This document shows, piece by piece, positions 59,068 through 64,000 of a DNA stretch of 64,000 nucleotides. Below the pieces are notes generated by a model. That model had not been told where the DNA came from. It did not search any database and saw nothing but the letters and a program-made list of their open reading frames with translations. Origin of the DNA: Plebeiibacterium marinum. GTDB taxonomy: Bacteria; Bacteroidota; Bacteroidia; Bacteroidales; Marinilabiliaceae. The stretch is taken from contig NZ_JAPDPI010000004.1 of the NCBI RefSeq assembly GCF_026013615.1, forward strand, positions 101,062 to 165,061, read 5' to 3'. The first letter of the stretch is position 1, and each line of letters begins with the position of its first letter. A program made the translations under genes and the position numbers.

Positions 59068-60426
59068 TCAGCGCATTCTTCGGTTGGTAACATCTTCATC
59101 TCTTTTTAAAGAATACTTCAGCAAAAAGAATCCTGCCAAACCTGCAATGATAGATCCTATGAATATACCAATTTTTGCCTGGTTAAGAATTTCTGTTGAA
59201 TAAGCCAGACTTGCTATAAAAATTGACATAGTAAAACCAATACCTCCCAACAAGCCCAATCCTGCAAAAGATAACCATGAAGATCCCTTTGGCTTAATAG
59301 CAATACGTAATCGTACTGCCAGCCATGAAAAGAACGTGATCCCAATCACTTTTCCAAAAACCAAACTAAATGCAATGGCAAATGAAACTAAAGACATCAC
59401 TTCTCCTCCTTGATCGCCCGCACTTAAAACAACACCTGCATTAGCCAATGCAAAAACAGGTAATACAAACATACTAATAAACCCATGAAATTGATGCTCA
59501 ATGTACTGTAATGGACTTCGCACCTTTTTAATAGCATATTCCATATTATCTACTGCATGTAACTGCTCATCACTCAATACTATTTCATGAACACTTTTCG
59601 GAATACTTTCAAAATTCTTTGCTCCAGACGAAATACGGGGCAGGAATTTATCGACATGAACCTTTGGCCTGGCAGGAATAGTGAAAGCTACTAATACTCC
59701 TGCAATTGTAGCATGCAATCCCGATCCCGGGCCTTCAACTCCTGACTCAAGAAATAAATACCATATTACCAATCCCAAAATGGTATATAGCTTTAAATCC
59801 TGTATATTCTTTAAGTTAGCTATTGTTAGTACTATAAGCAACACTGCTGCTATTATAAGGTAAGTCCACTGAAGTTCTCCCCCATAAAACAAGGCAATTA
59901 CCAATACTGCACCAAGGTCGTCGACAATAGCCAGGGCAGTAAGAAACACTTTAAGGCTCAAGGGCACTCTTTTGCCCAACATAGCCAATATACCCAACGA
60001 AAAAGCAATATCTGTAGCCATCGGGATCCCCCATCCACTTTGAGCTTCCCCCTCTAACCCAAACATAAAGAATAGGATAATAGGAACTACCATACCACCA
60101 ATGGCGGCAAAAATAGGTAATGATGCCTGCTTAAACGAACTTAACTCTCCAGCCAAAAACTCCCGCTTAATCTCCAGCCCAACCACAAAAAAGAAAATAG
60201 CCATCAACCCATCATTAATCCAATGGTGCCAACTCATCTTTAAGTGAAATGCATTTACATCTATGGTCAGTTTATCATGCCATAAATGCTCATAAAAATG
60301 ATGGTCAACATTGGCCCAAATCACTGCGGCAAAAGTTGCTATCATTAGCAAAGAGCTTCCACTTGTAATCCCACTATAGAATCGCTGGAAGAAACTCTTT
60401 CCGTTCAAATCTTCAACATTTGTCAT
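59068..60426 (-). CDS. nhaA: Na+/H+ antiporter NhaA
   Basis: An electrogenic inner-membrane antiporter; 452 residues, longer than E. coli NhaA (388). The ion-binding aspartates are in LTALAIVDDLGAVLV near 168. GLMAIFFFVVGLEIKREF near 75 and MATDIAFSLGILAMLGKRVP near 143 are family signatures. The extra length is a charged loop near 250-300 (ISSGAKNFESIPKSVHEI). A minus-strand TATTTTTG at 60477-60484 could be its -7 box. Together with the Mrp operon it points to active Na+ management. Confidence 0.95.
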   Translation of the reverse strand: MTNVEDLNGKSFFQRFYSGITSGSSLLMIATFAAVIWANVDHHFYEHLWHDKLTIDVNAFHLKMSWHHWINDGLMAIFFFVVGLEIKREFLAGELSSFKQASLPIFAAIGGMVVPIILFFMFGLEGEAQSGWGIPMATDIAFSLGILAMLGKRVPLSLKVFLTALAIVDDLGAVLVIALFYGGELQWTYLIIAAVLLIVLTIANLKNIQDLKLYTILGLVIWYLFLESGVEGPGSGLHATIAGVLVAFTIPARPKVHVDKFLPRISSGAKNFESIPKSVHEIVLSDEQLHAVDNMEYAIKKVRSPLQYIEHQFHGFISMFVLPVFALANAGVVLSAGDQGGEVMSLVSFAIAFSLVFGKVIGITFFSWLAVRLRIAIKPKGSSWLSFAGLGLLGGIGFTMSIFIASLAYSTEILNQAKIGIFIGSIIAGLAGFFLLKYSLKRDEDVTNRRMR

Positions 60427-60512
60427 ACTTCTGTTTTAAGGTTTTATTAATAAAATACAATTATGTTCTTAAACAGCAAAAATATATATTAACATTGAAA
60501 TATGTGCATAAC

Positions 60513-61241
60513 TTACATATGTTTATCCATAAAAAAGTCGTTTACGTGATTTAGTTTCTCCGGAGTCCCTATATCAAACCAATATTCATCCCAGTCTTTC
60601 CAACCATAAACTTCATATTTTTCAGAAATATCCAAATATCCGTTAGTAATAGAAAACTTGCGCAGTGGACCTAGTTTGTTGATGAGTTCAAAGTTCACAA
60701 TATGAATTCCAGAAAAAGCATACATATCTAATTCGTCAACATCTCTGGAAATAATCTGTTGGCCCGTATTAATATTTTTCCATCCCGACAAGCGCATTTG
60801 AGGATCAAACAGAAAATACCGAGAAGTTTCCCTGTTTTTTACCATTAGAGTAGCCATACCTCCATGAGCAAAATGGTATTCAACCATCGCTTCAAGATTG
60901 GCCCCCGTTAATACATCTGAATTATATAAGATAACAGGCTGATCGGGTAAAAATAAGGGAGCAGCTTTTATCAGGCCCCCTCCTGTTTCAAGCAGTTCTC
61001 CACGCTCATCCGACAGTAGCACTTCAACATCAGTAAAACCCATACTATTCACAAAAGAGGCTATCATTTCGGCATGATGGTGCATATTAACAACAATGCG
61101 TTTCACTCCAACACTCCTCAGCTTTTCAATAGCGTGCAACAGCATTGGTTTTCCATTTACCTCAACCAATGCTTTGGGCTTATTTTGAGTTAATTGACCT
61201 AAACGCGTTCCTAAACCAGCTGCAAATATTAGTGCATTCAT
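60513..61241 (-). CDS. Sugar-1-phosphate nucleotidyltransferase, MurU-like
   Basis: A 242-residue GT-A-fold nucleotidyltransferase. The start is MNALIFAAGLGTRLGQLT with the GxGTR site and NKPKALVEVNGKPML, then NSDVLTGANL near 109 (metal Asp). WFDIGTPEKL lies near the end. It resembles MurU (MurNAc-1-phosphate uridylyltransferase) and mannose-1-phosphate guanylyltransferases; sequence alone does not settle the sugar. The ATG at 61241 fits the family start; the frame is open upstream to 61346 without homology. Third gene of a tight operon behind a kinase-RapZ fusion, which favours amino-sugar recycling. Confidence 0.85.
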   Translation of the reverse strand: MNALIFAAGLGTRLGQLTQNKPKALVEVNGKPMLLHAIEKLRSVGVKRIVVNMHHHAEMIASFVNSMGFTDVEVLLSDERGELLETGGGLIKAAPLFLPDQPVILYNSDVLTGANLEAMVEYHFAHGGMATLMVKNRETSRYFLFDPQMRLSGWKNINTGQQIISRDVDELDMYAFSGIHIVNFELINKLGPLRKFSITNGYLDISEKYEVYGWKDWDEYWFDIGTPEKLNHVNDFFMDKHM

Positions 61242-61248
61242 TTGGCAA

Positions 61249-61386
61249 TTATTGTTTTTCCGGTTTACACAACTTCTTTTCCTTATTTGAAGTGAGGTTG
61301 CATTTTTTGCATTTATATTTTTTATCCTCTTGGATATTGGAATCAAAATCTTCTTTCTTTGCCTTTTTACACTTCTTTTGTCCCAT
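61249..61386 (-). CDS. 45-residue Cys-containing mini-protein
   Basis: A short ORF filling the gap between the kinase-RapZ gene (5 bases upstream) and the nucleotidyltransferase gene (7 bases downstream), so tightly packed that translation is very likely. It starts MGQKKCKKAKKEDFD, and the middle reads YKCKKCNLTSNKEKKLC, giving Cys6, Cys26, Cys29 and Cys40. The CxxC pair plus a later Cys resembles a small zinc ribbon. It is very basic, with 16 Lys. No family recognised. The spacing argues for a genuine gene; its role in the operon is unknown. Confidence 0.6.
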   Translation of the reverse strand: MGQKKCKKAKKEDFDSNIQEDKKYKCKKCNLTSNKEKKLCKPEKQ

Positions 61387-61391
61387 GTCTG

Positions 61392-62816
61392 CTATCCTTT
61401 TTTTATTTCCTGCTCAATATGTCGCAACTTCACCGACACCGGGTATTTAGTGCGAATATACTCTGCCAGTCGTTCAGCACTGTATACAGAGCGGTGCTGC
61501 CCACCTGTACAACCAAAATTTACCATTAAATGTTTAAAATTTCGCTCAATATATTTTTCTACCGATTGCGAAACCAAAGGAAAAACCGTATCCAGGAACT
61601 GCTTCATTTCCGGTTCTTTTTCCAAAAATTCTATCACCGGCTTATCTTTTCCCGTTATATGCTTATACTCGGCATACCTGCCTGGATTATGAATTGCCCT
61701 GCAATCAAATACAAAACCACCACCATTGCCACTCATATCATACGGGATACCTCTTTTATAAGAAAAACTGTTAACTGTAACCGTAAGCGCATTTATTTTT
61801 TTGAGCTTTTCATTTTGGGTTAAGGCATTCAACACCTTGTTAAGTTCTGGAATATCCAACGGGAGCGGATGACTTCTTAACAGATATGATATATTTTGAA
61901 GGGCAAAAGGGATACTTTTTAAAAAATGTTCTTTCTTTTCATAAAAACCTCTAAACCCGTAGGCACCCATTGCCTGCATAATACGAATATAGACATAACC
62001 TGAAAAATGATGCTGAAAAGTATCCTCATCCACTTCTTTATATTTTTTAAGCTCTTCAATGTAATACCGATAAAGCTCTTCCCGAACAACAGGCGGAATA
62101 TCAGCCTTTCCATCATATAACAACGAGGCCAAATCATACTGCAGTGCCCCTTTTCTTCCTCCCTGATAATCAATAAACCAAGGCTCCCCTTGCTTAATCA
62201 TTACATTCCTGGATTGGAAATCGCGATACAAGAAGTAATGATGTTCTGCTTCTAACAGAAAGTCTATCAGTTTACTAAAATCATCCTCTAAAGCCTGCTC
62301 ATCAAACGGAACCTGGGCCAATTTTAAAAAATAGTATTTAAAATAATGCAAATCCCATAACATCGACTGCCTGTCGAAAGCTTTTCGGGGATAGCACAAA
62401 TCAAAACCTAAACCTTCACTCCCTTTTAGCTGAAAACAAACCAACTCCTTTATTGTTTTTTGGTACAGTTCAACCAAAGCTGGCGACAAACTCTCTGCCG
62501 TCCGGTTTTCCTGCAAAAAATCAAACAAGGTTACATTGCCCAAATCTTCAATCAGATATACATCTTCTCCTAAGTTTTCATCATAAATATTAGGTACATT
62601 CAAACCTTTTGAAAGAAAGTGCTTTGTGAATTCCACAAATGCCTTATTCTCTTTCTCATCTGCATTGTAAACACCCAAGGCACTCTTCCCGCCTCCTTCA
62701 ATACGGACATATTCTCTGTAAGACCCCGATGGCGGCAGCATAGTCATCGACTCAACTTTTTCGCCCGACCATTGGGTAAACATCTTCATTATTAATTGCT
62801 GCTTCTCTATATTCAT
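61392..62816 (-). CDS. AmgK-like kinase fused to a RapZ C-terminal domain
   Basis: A 474-residue cytosolic fusion. Residues 1-325 form an aminoglycoside-phosphotransferase-fold kinase: DVYLIEDLGNVTLFDFL near 85, catalytic YRDFQSRNVM (Asp199) and the metal site FIDYQGG (Asp216). These are features of the AmgK class, which phosphorylates MurNAc/GlcNAc at the anomeric position. Residues 340-474 match the RapZ C-terminal domain (FSYKRGIPYD, VFDCRAIHNPGRY, GCTGGQHRSVYSAE), which in E. coli senses glucosamine-6-phosphate. The ATG at 62816 precedes MNIEKQQ; a TTG 11 codons upstream is unlikely. First gene of an operon. Confidence 0.87.
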   Translation of the reverse strand: MNIEKQQLIMKMFTQWSGEKVESMTMLPPSGSYREYVRIEGGGKSALGVYNADEKENKAFVEFTKHFLSKGLNVPNIYDENLGEDVYLIEDLGNVTLFDFLQENRTAESLSPALVELYQKTIKELVCFQLKGSEGLGFDLCYPRKAFDRQSMLWDLHYFKYYFLKLAQVPFDEQALEDDFSKLIDFLLEAEHHYFLYRDFQSRNVMIKQGEPWFIDYQGGRKGALQYDLASLLYDGKADIPPVVREELYRYYIEELKKYKEVDEDTFQHHFSGYVYIRIMQAMGAYGFRGFYEKKEHFLKSIPFALQNISYLLRSHPLPLDIPELNKVLNALTQNEKLKKINALTVTVNSFSYKRGIPYDMSGNGGGFVFDCRAIHNPGRYAEYKHITGKDKPVIEFLEKEPEMKQFLDTVFPLVSQSVEKYIERNFKHLMVNFGCTGGQHRSVYSAERLAEYIRTKYPVSVKLRHIEQEIKKG

Positions 62817-62837
62817 AGTATACTTTGCCTTTTTTGC

Positions 62838-62845
62838 CAAATATA
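62838..62845 (-). promoter_or_regulatory. Putative -7 box for the kinase-RapZ operon
   Basis: TATATTTG on the minus strand fits TAnnTTTG exactly, giving a leader of about 15 nt before the ATG at 62816. No well-placed -33 box. Confidence 0.4.
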
Positions 62846-63055
62846 ACAAATCATAATAAGTAGTGCCTGCAAGAAAACCCTATTTTATCCCACCCCGCAT
62901 CCCCCAACTCCTTTATCTGGATAAAACAGAAGAATCAAGTATCAAGATTATTAACTTCTTGTAATATCCTAATATTCTGCCATAAAAAACACGAATTTTA
63001 AGATTTAGAGGATAAAGTTAAAACTCATATCAAAATATAAAAAGGAATATATTTA

Positions 63056-63868
63056 CTACTCCCTCCAGCCCATACGTTCTTTTATTAACAATATTTCCTG
63101 CTGCAGGCCTGCTACTGTTTGCTCTAAAGCTTTGGGTTCCTCTTGTGAATCAGGCATTACATTACTGATATAATGTACAAACACCCATACCTCCTGTACC
63201 GCTTCGGCAGATATTTGATATGGTTTATATAATGGATTTAACGAATGCAACACCAGGTTTTTATCTTCTTCCAGTTTATTTTCTACAATTTTAAAAACCA
63301 CCCCTTCATCGCGGGTAACAATAATACATGGGATTCCTGTTTTGATAGTTCTCCAATCCTGCAAGAACTCTCCCGTTACCCACGAACCACTGGGAACAGG
63401 CAACATTGAATCTCCGGATATCTGGAAAGTGCGGTATTTTTTTTCGCGGGACAAAAACGGCAATTGAAAAACCGGCAATTCTTTTACATATTCCGGATCC
63501 GAAAAACCGGTAGCATAACCTGCTTTGGCTTTTTCCGGAACCAGTTCTATATTTTCATTATTGGCAGAATCAACCGTAGAAACCAACACCCGCAAACCAC
63601 TTCCTTTCAAAAACACATCAAACCCATTTTCTAATTGCGATAACTGACTTTCGCGCAGCGACATCAAATCTACCTTTATTAAGGTATCAATGGCCACATT
63701 AAAATATCCTGAAAAAGCGACCAAAACAGAAACTCCAGGCTGTGCTACCCCATTTTCATAACCACTCAACGTAGACCGCTTCATTCCTAACGCCGAGGCT
63801 ACATCATCCTGAGTGCGCCTGCGACGTTTACGCAAAAACTTAATATTTGAACTAAAAAACATTTTCAT
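63056..63868 (-). CDS. XRE-family regulator with S24 peptidase-like domain
   Basis: A 270-residue DNA-binding regulator built like phage CI or LexA-type repressors. The N-terminal helix-turn-helix (about 8-65) includes RRTQDDVASALGMKRSTLSG. A linker with KAKAGYATG near 115, a possible Ala-Gly cleavage site, leads to an S24 domain with ISGDSMLPVPSG (Ser near 152) and VVFKIVE (candidate Lys) near 190. The C-terminus is a short coiled coil. Such proteins in Bacteroidetes are mostly uncharacterised. It has no phage neighbours. The start is ATG at 63868 or two codons later. A heptamer repeat begins 38 bases upstream. Confidence 0.85.
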   Translation of the reverse strand: MKMFFSSNIKFLRKRRRRTQDDVASALGMKRSTLSGYENGVAQPGVSVLVAFSGYFNVAIDTLIKVDLMSLRESQLSQLENGFDVFLKGSGLRVLVSTVDSANNENIELVPEKAKAGYATGFSDPEYVKELPVFQLPFLSREKKYRTFQISGDSMLPVPSGSWVTGEFLQDWRTIKTGIPCIIVTRDEGVVFKIVENKLEEDKNLVLHSLNPLYKPYQISAEAVQEVWVFVHYISNVMPDSQEEPKALEQTVAGLQQEILLIKERMGWRE

Positions 63869-63906
63869 AATAATAGTTATTAGGATGCTGCACTTTAGAT
63901 TATGAA

Positions 63907-64000
63907 TAGCTGATAGCTGATAGCTGATAGCTGATAGCTGATAGCTGATAGCTGATAGCTGATAGCTGATAGCTGATAGCTGATAGCTGATAGCTGATAG
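63907..64000. repeat. Pure tandem heptamer (TAGCTGA)n, cut by window edge
   Basis: More than 13 perfect head-to-tail copies of TAGCTGA, continuing past the end of the window. On the plus strand every frame meets stops. On the minus strand it has no stop in any frame (repeat SAISYQL) and stays in frame with the XRE gene start at 63868. Confidence 0.97.

Noticed and set aside
61242..61346. N-terminal extension of the nucleotidyltransferase frame to 61346
   Set aside because: The added 35 residues overlap the Cys mini-protein gene, and the family start MNALIFAAGLGTR begins at 61241.
63907..64000. Possible CRISPR array or attachment site
   Set aside because: The repeats are contiguous heptamers without spacers, so it is a simple tandem repeat.

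Overview
The window looks like the chromosome of a Bacteroidetes (Bacteroidia-type) bacterium, probably a free-living and at least facultatively oxygen-using one. This rests on several points. The DNA is AT-rich and the genes are seldom preceded by Shine-Dalgarno sequences. Several upstream regions carry the phylum's TAnnTTTG -7 box, with one well-spaced TTTG/TAAATTTG pair. The gene set includes DUF4293, DUF6787, a DUF349-repeat protein, M49 dipeptidyl peptidase III and an AddB-like nuclease. It also holds oxygen-dependent HemF, Mrp and NhaA Na+/H+ antiporters and PQQ-type sugar oxidation. No tRNA, rRNA, CRISPR array, transposase or prophage was seen. Genus-level placement is not possible by eye.

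Layout. 1-8 kb: the end of gmk overlapping nadD, a NifX-like metal-cofactor protein, two histidine kinases, a SulP transporter and thiol peroxidase. 7.6-17.8 kb (mostly minus strand): a dicarboxylate/amino acid symporter, aroC, SlyD, dipeptidyl peptidase III, an exported protein of unknown role, threonine dehydrogenase and polyphosphate kinase. 18-20 kb: a ferredoxin-NADP reductase-like flavoprotein and a MiaB-type methylthiotransferase. 20.2-23.7 kb: a TonB receptor paired with a cytochrome c-PQQ sugar dehydrogenase. 23.9-32.6 kb: PepD, a SirB1-like protein, a nucleoside phosphorylase, DUF4293 and odhA-odhB. 32.7-38.7 kb: an AddB-like nuclease, trmD and a DUF349 protein. 38.8-47 kb: a haem cluster, hemA-hemC-hemD-hemB-hemL-hemE-DUF6787-hemF, covering glutamyl-tRNA to protoporphyrinogen. 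47-52.6 kb: pyrG, yidC, a lipid kinase and a PAP2 phosphatase. 53-60.4 kb: a small HTH-like gene, the seven-gene Mrp antiporter operon and nhaA. 60.5-64 kb: a three-gene operon with a kinase-RapZ fusion, a 45-residue Cys protein and a sugar-nucleotide transferase, followed by an XRE/S24 regulator beside a pure heptamer repeat that runs off the window.

The most interesting system is the 60.5-62.8 kb operon. An AmgK-like aminoglycoside-phosphotransferase-fold kinase is fused to the C-terminal domain of RapZ, the amino-sugar sensor of proteobacteria. It sits with a MurU-like nucleotidyltransferase and a previously uncalled mini zinc-ribbon-like protein. Other points worth following are: a TonB receptor whose plug resembles the PQQ importer PqqU/YncD, next to a PQQ enzyme; a perfect 15-bp hairpin enclosing the hemF start codon; a family of 100-150 bp palindromic intergenic repeats (three copies); and an orphan promoter-small ORF-terminator unit at 27.4-27.7 kb.

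All calls come from reading the sequence and from remembered family features; nothing was searched or computed. Several starts were moved from far-upstream TTG codons to downstream ATGs where the family N-terminus or a signal peptide begins.
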